DNA of 64,000 nucleotides from Streptomyces virginiae (GCF_000720455.1 NZ_JOAK01000010.1:1-64000), one strand, 5' to 3'; numbered from the stretch's first letter, positions 35,628 through 42,652 are shown. The notes: generated from the sequence alone by a model not told the origin. A program made the numbers and translations.

Positions 35628-36194
35628 GTGCGCGAGCAGGAAGGGGGCGGCAGGAGCCGAGGAGGCCGTGAGGGCCGCCAGGAGCTGCCGCCCCAGAGCC
35701 CCGAGGAGCAGGCGCGGGCCATCTGCCTGCGCCTGCTCACGGGGAGCCCGCGCACCCGTCGCCAGCTCGCGGACGCCCTGCACAAGCGGGGCATCCCCGA
35801 CGAGGTGTCGCATGAGGTCCTCTCCCGGTACGAGGAGGTGGGCCTGATCGACGACGCGGCGTTCGCCGGAGCCTGGGTCGAGTCCCGCCACCGCGGCCGG
35901 GGCCTGGCCCGCCGGGCGCTCGCCCAGGAGCTGCGGACCAAGGGGGTGCACACCACCCTCGTGGAGGAGGCCCTGGAGCTGCTGGACTCCGACCAGGAGG
36001 AGCAGACCGCCCGCGAGCTCGTGGAGCGCAAGCTCCGCTCCACCCGGGGCCTGGAGCGGGACAAGCGGATCCGGCGCCTGGCCGGGATGCTCGCCCGCAA
36101 GGGATACCCGGAGGGCATGGCCCTGCGCGTGGTCCGCCGCGCCCTGGAGGCGGAGGGCGAGGACGCCGACGACCTCGGGTACCCGGGGGAGTGA
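35628..36194 (+). CDS. recX: Regulatory protein RecX
   Basis: 188 residues. RecX binds and limits RecA filaments. The family's three-helix repeats are visible: ARAICLRLLTGSPRTRRQLADALHKRGIPDEVSHEVLSRYEEVGLIDDAAFAGAWVESRHR, then GLARRALAQELRTKGV, then RKLRST...RIRRLAGMLARKGYPEGMALRVVRRAL. The N-terminal 25 residues are polar and Gly/Arg-rich. GTG 35628 starts 3 bases after the recA stop, so it is co-transcribed with recA and shares its SOS control. Confidence 0.95.
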   Translation: MREQEGGGRSRGGREGRQELPPQSPEEQARAICLRLLTGSPRTRRQLADALHKRGIPDEVSHEVLSRYEEVGLIDDAAFAGAWVESRHRGRGLARRALAQELRTKGVHTTLVEEALELLDSDQEEQTARELVERKLRSTRGLERDKRIRRLAGMLARKGYPEGMALRVVRRALEAEGEDADDLGYPGE

Positions 36195-36201
36195 GCCGCA
36201 G

Positions 36202-36229
36202 GGCCCGGGGTGGGGGCAGCCCCCGGGCC
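36202..36229 (+). terminator. Hairpin terminator after recA-recX
   Basis: GGCCCGGGG (36202-36210) pairs perfectly with CCCCGGGCC (36221-36229) a few bases after the recX stop. No T-tract follows. Confidence 0.65.
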
Positions 36230-36284
36230 GGAACACCGGACGACTCCCATGGCAAGAGGTACGCCGCGCAGCAGAGTTGACGCC

Positions 36285-36600
36285 ATGATGCTGCGTTACG
36301 CCCTCCAGGCCGTCAGGGGCCGCAGGGCCGGATTCCTTGGCGCCTTCGTCGCACTGTTGTGAGCGACCATTCTTGTCACCGTCTGCGGCGCGCTCCTCGA
36401 AACGGGACCCGCGGGAAGATCCGCACCGAGCTGATCGACGCCTCCGGCCGGCCCGGACCCTCATACAGGCACGCCTGGAACTCCGTGGCCCTGACCCCCT
36501 TCACGATCGCCGACGGCCGGGCCCCCGAGGTGGCGCTGCGGGTGGCCCCGGTGGAGGCCGCCACGGCGAAGGGCCGGCCGACGGTGGTGCGGGTCCGCGC
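36285..36600 (+). pseudogene. Decayed N-terminal fragment of an FtsX-like ABC transporter permease
   Basis: An ATG at 36285 reads MMLRYALQAVRGRRAGFLGA, then FVALL and a TGA stop at 36360. The same frame continues as ATILVTVCGALLETG, which completes a first membrane helix typical of Streptomyces FtsX-like permeases. After a shift to another frame near 36410, RTELIDASGRPG...HAWNSVALTPFTIADGRAPEVALRV resembles the extracytoplasmic domain of the same family (ALTPFxIxxGRAP). So there is an in-frame stop, a frameshift and loss of the rest of the gene. It ends close to the convergent rhodanese gene. Confidence 0.6.
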
Positions 36601-36626
36601 CGCCGGAAGGGCGCGGACCCGGGGGC

Positions 36627-37046
36627 CTACGGGTGCGGCGGCGCCGCCGTGGGCCCGTCACCCGCGACGACGGGGAGACCGGCCGACTTCCATGCCTGGA
36701 AACCACCGGTCAGGTCGGTCGCGCGATGCAGGCCCAGGGCGTGCAGTGAGGCCGCCGCGAGGCTGGACGCGTAGCCCTCGTTGCAGATCACCACCACCCG
36801 CAGGTCGTGGCTCGTCGCCTCGGGGGCGCGGTGGCTGCCCGTCGGATCCAGCCGCCACTCCAGCTCGTTGCGCTCGACCACCAGCGCCCCCGGGATCAGC
36901 CCGTCCCGGTCCCGCAGGGCCTGGTAGCGGATGTCCACCAGGAGCGCCCCGGCCGACGCGGCCGCGTACGCCTCCTGGGCGTCGACGCGGGTGTACCCCG
37001 CCCGGACGCGCTCCAGCAGCTCGTCGATGCCGACCGGGGCGCTCAC
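36627..37046 (-). CDS. Rhodanese-like sulfurtransferase domain protein
   Basis: 139 residues, a single rhodanese domain. The active-site loop is CNEGYASS with Cys88 as the persulfide carrier, and LLVDIRYQALRDRDGLIPGALVVERNELEWRL is the typical N-terminal half. It ends with LTGGFQAWKSAGLPVV. The start overlaps the stop of the cysteine dioxygenase gene (GTGA), so the two are translationally coupled. Together they suggest oxidation of cysteine to cysteine sulfinate and handling of the resulting sulfane sulfur or sulfite. The Cys-codon leader upstream fits control by cysteine supply. Confidence 0.9.
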   Translation of the reverse strand: MSAPVGIDELLERVRAGYTRVDAQEAYAAASAGALLVDIRYQALRDRDGLIPGALVVERNELEWRLDPTGSHRAPEATSHDLRVVVICNEGYASSLAAASLHALGLHRATDLTGGFQAWKSAGLPVVAGDGPTAAPPHP

Positions 37047-37588
37047 TGCCAGTCCGCCGGACGCTCGACGTGCTCCAGGTGCAGGACGGGTCCGCTGCGG
37101 CTGTACCGGCGGATCAGCGGCAGCGGCGGGTAGTAGGCGTGTACGGAGACCGCGTGCTCGTCCGGGGAGTCGTTGAGGACCTCGTGCACGTGGTGACGCC
37201 CGAAGGCCCGTCCGCCGCCCGCCGCCAGCGTCCGGCTGCGGTCGACGCCCGGGGCCAGCTCCAGCGACCGCCAGCCCTCCGAGGGCAGGCGTACGGCCAG
37301 CGAGCGCTCCGTGAGGCGGCCGCGCGCGGTGGCGAACGCGCCGAGCGACTCGGCGTGGTCGTGCCAGCCGGTGCCGGTGCCCGGCGGCCAGCCGATCAGC
37401 CAGGCCTCGCTGCCGCCGGGGCCGTCGAGGCGGATCCAGGTGCGGCCCTCGGGATCGAGCGGGAGCGAGGCCACGATCTCGGGGTCGGACGCGGTGCGCA
37501 GGGCGAAGTCGAGGAGCTCGGTGGCCGTGGGGCCCCCGGCCGGCACGGACTCAGGGATGTACGCGGGTGCGGATGCGGGTGCAGACAT
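37043..37588 (-). CDS. Cysteine dioxygenase-type cupin protein
   Basis: 181 residues. Cysteine dioxygenases oxidise cysteine to cysteine sulfinate with a three-His iron site. Here HDH (His76, His78) in GTGTGWHDHAESLGAF and a His in RAFGRHHVHEVLN (about 132-135) supply the ligands. The C-terminal SVHAYYPPLPLIRRY motif, with the active-site Tyr, is typical of bacterial CDO. ATG 37588 was chosen because an upstream alternative adds only Arg/Pro-rich residues. It is the first structural gene of a CDO-rhodanese operon preceded by a Cys-rich leader ORF. Confidence 0.9.
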   Translation of the reverse strand: MSAPASAPAYIPESVPAGGPTATELLDFALRTASDPEIVASLPLDPEGRTWIRLDGPGGSEAWLIGWPPGTGTGWHDHAESLGAFATARGRLTERSLAVRLPSEGWRSLELAPGVDRSRTLAAGGGRAFGRHHVHEVLNDSPDEHAVSVHAYYPPLPLIRRYSRSGPVLHLEHVERPADWQ

Positions 37589-37666
37589 GGAGAAGGACCG
37601 TTCCTGGGTTCGCGGAAGTGCGCGCAGGCCGGTGGACGGCACGGGGCGCGCGGAGGGAAGGGCGAA

Positions 37667-37714
37667 TCAGCAGGAAGGGCGACACACGCAGCCCGCGTAG
37701 CGGAGCAGGTCCAT
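37667..37714 (-). CDS. Cysteine-rich leader peptide upstream of cysteine dioxygenase
   Basis: 15 residues, MDLLRYAGCVCRPSC, with Cys at 9, 11 and 15. GGCGGAGGG lies 5 bases before the ATG, a strong ribosome site. It ends about 78 bases before the cysteine dioxygenase start on the same strand. Short Cys-codon ORFs before sulfur genes act as cysteine-sensing attenuators in mycobacteria, where ribosomes slow when Cys-tRNA is scarce. An in-frame ATG at 37753 would give a 28-residue form (MTGNDVRLWRRVH added). It is too short for routine gene callers. Confidence 0.68.
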   Translation of the reverse strand: MDLLRYAGCVCRPSC

Positions 37715-37793
37715 ATGGACCCTCCGCCACAGGCGTACGTCGTTGCCGGTCATTTCGCGAGTGAACCACGCGGGCCCGCGCACGGTCAATCGA

Positions 37794-39395
37794 TCACACG
37801 GTCGGCGAAGTCGAAGTCGAAGTCGAAGTCGAAGTGGAAGTCGTGGGCGTGGGCGCGGGCACCCGGGACTCGGGCGCACCGGCCCGGACGGCGTCCGCCG
37901 CCTCGTACAGCTCCGCCGGGCGGACCCCCGCGAAGGTCGCCGCCAGATGTCCGTCCGGCCGCACCAGCAGCACGGTGTGCGCCGGGGCACCCGGGTAGCT
38001 GTCCGCGACCAGCAGGTCGGTGCGGACCGGCAGGGCGCTGACCGCTGCGGCCAGGCGGGGCATCAGGCCGGCGCCCAGCCAGTGGCGCCGGTCCCAGACC
38101 CCGGTGCCGGGGGCCACCAGGACCACCAGCAGCCGGCCCTGCCCCAGCAGGTCGCGCAGCGGTACGGTCGCTCCGTCGGGTGCGGTGACCGGGACGTTCG
38201 CCACCGGACCGCCCGGTTCCGTGGCCGTCGGCACCTCGCGTACGGCAACGGGCGGGGCGTAGGCTGGCTCCGCGCCCAGCGGCCCCCGCCCCAGATGCCC
38301 GTCGGTGAGCAGGGACTCGGCGGAACGCGAGGCCCCGGGGAGGTAGTTGCGCAGCCCGCCCCCGGAGCGCAGCGTCGGCATCGCCTGGTCGGCCGCGCGC
38401 AGCCGGGACGCCACCGCGGTGCGCCGCTCGCCCTCGTAACCGTCCAGCAGCGCGTCGGAGGCACCCTGGTGCCAGGCCAGGGAGAGCTTCCACGCCAGGT
38501 TCTCGGCGTCGCGGAGCCCCTCCTCGACGCCCTGGGTGCCGAGTGCGCCCAGCAGGTGCGCGGCGTCGCCGGCGAGGAAGGCCCGCCCGTCGCGCCAGCG
38601 CCGGGCCAGCCGGTGGTGCAGCGTGTGCACGCCGGTGTCCAGCAGGTCGTACGGGGGAGTCGTGCCGCCGCACCACTGCGCGAGGGTGTCGCGGATCAGG
38701 GTGACCAGCGCGTCGGGGGTCACCAGATCGCCGCGTGCCGGGAGCAGCCAGTCCAGCCGCCAGACCCCGTCGGCCAGCGGCCGCGAGGTGACCTCCTGCT
38801 GCGCGCCGCGGTGCAGCAGGGCCTCGCCGGGCCAGGGCAGTTCGGTGCGCAGCGCGGCCACGGCATGGCGCTCGACGGCGGTACGGCCCGGGAAGCGGAT
38901 GCCGAGCAGCTTGCGCACGGTGGAGCGGGCTCCGTCGCAGCCGACCAGGTAGCTCCCGCGCCACCAGGTGGTCTCCGCGCCCCGGGTGTGCGCGGTGACG
39001 CCCCGGTCGTCCTGTTCCAGGGCGTCCAGCCTGCTGTCGCAGACCAGCTGGACGAGGGGGTGCGCGGCGGCACAGTCGCGCAGTCCGCGCGCGAGGGCGT
39101 GCTGCGGCACGTGCAGGGGGGCCGGATGGTCCTCGAAGGTCAGCCGGTGGGTGTCACGGCTGCGCCGCATGGTGCGCCAGGCGGCGAAGTACGCCCCCTC
39201 GTCGCGCAGCGTCGTACAGCCCAGCCGGTGCGCCATGGCCGCCGTGTCCGCGTGCAGGACGACCGTACGGGCCGGCCGGACCTCGTCCTTGCCGGGCCGT
39301 TCGTCGAGCACGACGGAGGGCACGCCCGCGCCCGCGAGGGCGAGGGCCAGGGACAGTCCGACGGGCCCCGCGCCGACGACGATCACCGGGTCCAT
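37794..39395 (-). CDS. FAD-dependent class A aromatic monooxygenase-like protein
   Basis: 533 residues. The FAD-binding fold starts with VVGAGPVGLSLALALAGAG; the DG motif is VGCDGARSTVRKLLG, and GDAAHLLGALGTQGVEEGLRDAENLAWKLSL is the second FAD site of PHBH-type hydroxylases (pentachlorophenol monooxygenase/MhpA-like). A thioredoxin-like C-terminal domain follows (about 390-510). The protein ends in a run of Thr-Ser pairs coded by a hexanucleotide repeat (37807-37842). The substrate is unknown; antibiotic-inactivating and polyketide-tailoring members exist. CGGGAG lies 8 bases before the ATG. A TGTGATCACA palindrome lies upstream. Confidence 0.87.
   Translation of the reverse strand: MDPVIVVGAGPVGLSLALALAGAGVPSVVLDERPGKDEVRPARTVVLHADTAAMAHRLGCTTLRDEGAYFAAWRTMRRSRDTHRLTFEDHPAPLHVPQHALARGLRDCAAAHPLVQLVCDSRLDALEQDDRGVTAHTRGAETTWWRGSYLVGCDGARSTVRKLLGIRFPGRTAVERHAVAALRTELPWPGEALLHRGAQQEVTSRPLADGVWRLDWLLPARGDLVTPDALVTLIRDTLAQWCGGTTPPYDLLDTGVHTLHHRLARRWRDGRAFLAGDAAHLLGALGTQGVEEGLRDAENLAWKLSLAWHQGASDALLDGYEGERRTAVASRLRAADQAMPTLRSGGGLRNYLPGASRSAESLLTDGHLGRGPLGAEPAYAPPVAVREVPTATEPGGPVANVPVTAPDGATVPLRDLLGQGRLLVVLVAPGTGVWDRRHWLGAGLMPRLAAAVSALPVRTDLLVADSYPGAPAHTVLLVRPDGHLAATFAGVRPAELYEAADAVRAGAPESRVPAPTPTTSTSTSTSTSTSPTV
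37807..37842. repeat. Hexanucleotide repeat (GAAGTC)x6 coding a Thr-Ser tail
   Basis: Five perfect GAAGTC units and one with a single change (GAAGTG) lie at 37807-37842. On the minus strand they read as repeated Thr-Ser codons at the very end of the monooxygenase. Slippage would change tail length by two residues without a frameshift. Confidence 0.9.
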
Positions 39396-39418
39396 GGCGC
39401 GGCTCCCGATGTCCGGTA

Positions 39419-39428
39419 TGTGATCACA
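39419..39428. promoter_or_regulatory. Perfect palindrome TGTGATCACA upstream of the monooxygenase
   Basis: A 10-bp perfect palindrome lies 24-33 bases before the monooxygenase ATG, downstream of a TTGACG -35-like element on the minus strand. Its place fits an operator overlapping the promoter. No regulator gene is next to it. Confidence 0.4.
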
Positions 39429-39487
39429 GAACGTATGCAACCCATTGGAGGTGTCTGCGTCAAGTGACACCCGACGGCGCACAGCAG

Positions 39488-39503
39488 TGTGGTGCGGCGG
39501 ATG
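39488..39503 (+). repeat. Left copy of a 16-bp direct repeat bracketing the low-GC island
   Basis: TGTGGTGCGGCGGATG occurs here and again at 40885-40900. The stretch between the copies holds both small secreted-protein genes. The copies could be an insertion scar or attachment-like pair, but no integrase is present. Confidence 0.6.
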
Positions 39504-40001
39504 CCCGGCCACCGGCACTTGACAGGTTCGGCTTGCGCGAGTGGCGACCGCGTTGCGCTCGCCGAGGTGCGGGCTCGGCCGCATGTCCTTGCGAGCCATG
39601 GCAGACCGCCCCCCAAGCGAATTTGACCATGGGGAACGGTTCGGTGAGTTCCAGCCGAAATGCAGCCGGAATTCACTGGTAGGCGATTTACGCCACGGGT
39701 CCGGCTGGAATCTTATTTCATAGCATCTGGCCAGTTTGGCCGGAACTTATTCTTTCGTATTCTGGCGCGCCTCGCCGGTACGTCGCGGTTTGCCCTTGTG
39801 ATCCCTCTCTTGGGCGGTGGGATGCTCAAGTATTCCTCAAAGGGTTGGTATCTCGCTTGCCGGGCTCTTGTGCGCGTGTAATTGTCATGTCTGCGCAGGG
39901 GGCGAGAATTGCTCCGTGTGTAGGAGGTGGTTCGGTGCATCGAATCCAAACCCCTGTCGTCCAATCGGGCGACGCCTCAAAGCTTCCAGTGAAGGAGAAA
40001 G

Positions 40002-40364
40002 GTGAAGAATTTGTTGAAGAGTGGTCGCGTTGGGCGGATCGTGGTCGCGCCCGTGGTCGGGGCACTGTTGGTCGGCCTCTCGTCGCTAGCCACGGCGTCT
40101 ACCGCGTCGGCTTCTGAATCCGGCGCCATGGCTCGTCCTACCGATTGCCGCTCTGATGTCGCCGGGCACTGGGGGACGACCGCCCGTTGCGGTAGCCACA
40201 ACGGCGGCTCCTTCCGCGCATATGCATTATGCCGCGACGGCGACGGGAACATGTCGGACTCCTTCGGTCCGTGGCGGCAGTGGGGCGATTCCATCGCCTA
40301 CTGCATGGGCTCGTCCTGGGCCGTTTCTGCAGGGGTCCAGACGTCCGTTCGCAACAACGGCTGA
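40002..40364 (+). CDS. Small secreted four-cysteine protein with a TTA codon
   Basis: 120 residues. A basic N-terminus and hydrophobic core form a Sec signal peptide (about 1-38, ending TASASA before SES). The mature part has four cysteines (49, 63, 77, 101; spacing 13-13-23) and the motif HNGGSFRAYALC. It is paralogous to the next gene. Leu76 is coded by TTA (40227-40229), the bldA-read codon that usually ties translation to development in Streptomyces. GAAGGAG precedes GTG 40002. Codon use is more A/T-rich than in neighbours. Two disulfides are likely. Function unknown. Confidence 0.8.
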   Translation: MKNLLKSGRVGRIVVAPVVGALLVGLSSLATASTASASESGAMARPTDCRSDVAGHWGTTARCGSHNGGSFRAYALCRDGDGNMSDSFGPWRQWGDSIAYCMGSSWAVSAGVQTSVRNNG

Positions 40365-40396
40365 ACGCGGCCGCTTCTATTGAGAGGGGCATGGAA

Positions 40397-40705
40397 ATGA
40401 GGAAGCTCTGCACAGCGCTGCTGGCTGCAATGGCGGTGGCGGTTCTGGGGCTCCAGGGTACGGCGACTGCGGCGCCTGCAGGCTGGCCGACCGGGTGTGA
40501 GGATGCTAAGTACGACAACGGCTGGTACGCCGCATGTCGTCAGGCCAATGGTGGTAGGTGGAAGGCGTCGGTGACATGCGTGCCTCTCCATGGTGGCCCT
40601 GATGTCACGCGGGATGGTGCTTGGGTGACGAGTGGAATGTCCCTCGTCTTCTGCCCGCCACTCACTGTGGTTAAGACCGGGGGCGTCTGGACGAGGTCGT
40701 ACTGA
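40397..40705 (+). CDS. Small secreted four-cysteine protein, paralogue of the preceding gene
   Basis: 102 residues from ATG 40397, which has GAGAGGGG about 7 bases upstream; ATG 40391 is too close to that site. A signal peptide (about 1-26, ending TATA before APAG) precedes a mature domain with Cys34, 47, 61 and 86 (spacing 12-13-24) and the motif ANGGRWKASVTC. This parallels the upstream protein: C-x12/13-C-x3-NGG-x-[FW]-[RK]-A-x3-C, then a G-[PA]-W turn and a final Cys. It begins 32 bases after the first gene, so the pair is probably one transcript. Function unknown. Confidence 0.8.
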   Translation: MRKLCTALLAAMAVAVLGLQGTATAAPAGWPTGCEDAKYDNGWYAACRQANGGRWKASVTCVPLHGGPDVTRDGAWVTSGMSLVFCPPLTVVKTGGVWTRSY

Positions 40706-41004
40706 TAGTCCGAATGGCGGCTTGGATGCGGGTTGCATTGCATTCCACGTAGCGGCTGCATGTGAGTGGTCGGAATCTGCGGCGTTTCAATGGACCCGCC
40801 TGTAAAGCGCCGCAGGTTATCAGGACGCCCGCCAAGGCTGCCGACTGGGATTTTTACCTTGAGTGCAGATACCCGCAAACGCCATGTGGTGCGGCGGATG
40901 AGATCCGCCGCACCACATGCGCCATGTCGGCGTGCTGGAGGAGTGTCGAGCACTCCGGCGGCACCGCCTCATGCAAGGAGGCCCCGACCTGTTGTTCTGC
41001 CGGG
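40706..41004. other. 299-base spacer, right edge of the low-GC island
   Basis: This holds no supportable gene. It contains a perfect 17-bp hairpin (40883-40919) and, at 40978-41017, an imperfect inverted repeat overlapping the gluD end that may terminate the gluABCD transcript. Confidence 0.6.
40883..40919. terminator. Perfect 17-bp hairpin between the secreted-protein pair and gluD
   Basis: CATGTGGTGCGGCGGAT (40883-40899) pairs perfectly with 40903-40919 around a 3-base loop GAG. It lies between two convergent units, so it can end transcripts from both sides. Sixteen bases of its left arm and loop (40885-40900) are the right copy of the direct repeat at 39488-39503. Confidence 0.7.
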
Positions 41005-41898
41005 TCAGGGGGCCTTGCCCACGCCGGCCGCGCCGCCCGCGTCGACCTCGGCCACGTCGCCCTCGACGACGGCGCCGGTGCCCTTCTTCGACTGCCTCAG
41101 CCGCCTCTCCAGCCAGGAGGCCAGGGTGGTCAAGGCGAAGTTGACGGCGATGTAGATCACAGCGATCACGACCATGGTCGCGATGGTGTTGCTGTAGTTC
41201 GCGGAGATCTGCCGGTTCATCGACATCAGGTCTGCGAAGCCCAGGACGGCGCCACCGAGGGCCGTGTCCTTGAGGATCACCACGAGCTGGCTGACCAGCG
41301 CGGGCAGCATCGCCGTGACGGCCTGCGGAATCAGGACATACAGCATGGTCTGGCCCTTGCGCATGCCGATCGCCTTGGCCGCGTCCGTCTGGCCGCGGGG
41401 CAGCGACAGGATGCCGGCCCGGACGATCTCGGCGATGACCGAGGCGTTGTACAGCACGAGACCGGTGACCACCGCGTAGAGCGGCCTCAGGTCGGAGCTG
41501 ACGGTCCCGAGCATCACGTACAGGGCAGAGCTGAAGATCATCAGGATGAGGACCGGGATGGCGCGGAAGAACTCCACGACCGCGCCGACCGGCACGCGCA
41601 CCCATGCGTGGTCCGAGAGCCGGGCGATACCGAGGAGCGCGCCCAGCGGCAGGGCGATCACCATGGCGATCAGACCGGCCTTCAGCGTCTCGCCGAGGCC
41701 GGGCAGCAGGAACGTCGTCCAGATCTGGCTGTCGGTGACGAAGGGGGTCCACTTGTCGGCGTCGAGCTGGTTCTTCTCCGCCATGCGGGCGAGGACCCAC
41801 CACAGGGCCAGCCCGACGAGCACCAGGAAGATGCCGGTGTAGATCCAGTTGCGGGCCTTGGCCCTGGGGCCGGGGGTGTCGTACAGAACGGAGCTCAT
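41005..41898 (-). CDS. gluD: Glutamate ABC transporter permease GluD
   Basis: 297 residues with about five or six membrane segments. It is a HisM-type amino-acid permease with the EAA loop SVIAEIVRAGILSLPRGQTDAAKAIGMRKGQTMLYVLIPQA, which docks on the ATPase. It pairs with GluC to carry glutamate across the membrane. The C-terminus is longer and acidic/Ala-rich. The ATG overlaps the gluC stop (ATGA). It is the last gene of gluABCD. Confidence 0.93.
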   Translation of the reverse strand: MSSVLYDTPGPRAKARNWIYTGIFLVLVGLALWWVLARMAEKNQLDADKWTPFVTDSQIWTTFLLPGLGETLKAGLIAMVIALPLGALLGIARLSDHAWVRVPVGAVVEFFRAIPVLILMIFSSALYVMLGTVSSDLRPLYAVVTGLVLYNASVIAEIVRAGILSLPRGQTDAAKAIGMRKGQTMLYVLIPQAVTAMLPALVSQLVVILKDTALGGAVLGFADLMSMNRQISANYSNTIATMVVIAVIYIAVNFALTTLASWLERRLRQSKKGTGAVVEGDVAEVDAGGAAGVGKAP

Positions 41899-42569
41899 CG
41901 CTTCACCGCCACTCGCTTGGCCACCCAGCCCAGCAGCAGGCCGGTGGGCAGGGTCAGCAGGACGAAGCCGAGGGCGAAGACCCCGAAGACCGCGAAGAGC
42001 GCGTCCGCCTCGTTCTCCAGCATTTCCTTCATCAGCAGGGCCGCCTCGGCCACGCCGATGGTCGCCGCCACGGTGGTGTTCTTGGTGAGGGCGATCAGTA
42101 CATTGGCGAGCGGTCCGACGACTGCCCGGAAGGCCTGGGGGAGCACGATCAGGCGGAGCACCTGGAAGAAGCTCAGCCCCAGCGCACGAGCCGCTTCGGC
42201 CTGGCCGACGGGCACGGTGTTGATGCCGGAGCGCAGAGCCTCGCAGACGAATGTGCCCGTATAAGCGATCAGGCCGAGGACGGCGAGCCGGAAGCCGGCC
42301 TCCTTGGAGGTGTCACCGCCCAGGTTGATGCCGAGGGTCTGGTACAGGCCCAGCGAGCATCCGAGGATCAGCAGGGTCAGCGGCGTGTTGCGTACGGTGT
42401 TGACGTACGCGGTGCCGAAGGCCCGCATGAGCGGGACCGGGCTGACCCGCATCCCTGCCAGCAGGATGCCCCAGATCAAGGACCCGATCGCCGAGTAGAG
42501 GGTGAGCTGAACCGTCACCCAGAAGGCTCCGAGCACGTCGTACTGCCCGGAAGTAAGAAAGTCGAACAC
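41895..42569 (-). CDS. gluC: Glutamate ABC transporter permease GluC
   Basis: 224 residues, with about five membrane segments. It is a HisM-type permease: TLYSAIGSLIWGILLAGMRVSPVPLMRAFGTAYVNTVRNTPL and the EAA loop GTFVCEALRSGINTVPVGQAEAARALGLSFFQVLRLIVLPQA. GTG 42569 begins the conserved VFDFLTSGQYDVLGAFWVTVQLTL. A perfect 21-bp hairpin lies between gluB and this start. The stop overlaps the gluD start, so the two permease subunits are coupled. Confidence 0.93.
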   Translation of the reverse strand: MFDFLTSGQYDVLGAFWVTVQLTLYSAIGSLIWGILLAGMRVSPVPLMRAFGTAYVNTVRNTPLTLLILGCSLGLYQTLGINLGGDTSKEAGFRLAVLGLIAYTGTFVCEALRSGINTVPVGQAEAARALGLSFFQVLRLIVLPQAFRAVVGPLANVLIALTKNTTVAATIGVAEAALLMKEMLENEADALFAVFGVFALGFVLLTLPTGLLLGWVAKRVAVKR

Positions 42570-42596
42570 GTTGCCCTGCGCTCTCCCCAGGATGGC

Positions 42597-42647
42597 CGGT
42601 GGGGCGCGCCGCCGCCCACTACGGGCGGGCGGCGGCGCGCCCCACCG
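42597..42647 (-). promoter_or_regulatory. Perfect 21-bp hairpin between gluB and gluC
   Basis: Arms 42597-42617 and 42627-42647 are perfect reverse complements around a 9-base loop. The hairpin starts 6 bases after the gluB stop on the transcribed strand, with gluC further downstream. Such a structure can slow exonucleases or cause partial termination, giving more binding protein than permease. Confidence 0.75.
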
Positions 42648-42652
42648 ATGAA

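Larger units (their letters stand above)
39396..40001. other. 606-base spacer, left part of a low-GC island
   Basis: From about 39600 the DNA is much richer in A and T than its surroundings (for example near 39705-39770). No ORF of convincing codon use is seen. The stretch holds a TGTGATCACA palindrome, the left copy of a 16-bp direct repeat (39488-39503), a possible promoter (TTGCCG at 39857, TAATTG at 39879) and the GAAGGAG ribosome site (39991-39997) of the first secreted-protein gene. Confidence 0.6.

Noticed and set aside
39541..39723. Short ORFs in the left part of the low-GC island
   Set aside because: Biased composition without motif or ribosome site; they cross the GC shift and look like chance frames.
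39934..40117. A 61-codon ORF with a strong AGGAGG site overlapping the first secreted-protein gene
   Set aside because: It overlaps the signal-peptide gene in another frame and has no recognisable features. A leader-ORF role is possible, but the evidence is only the ribosome site.
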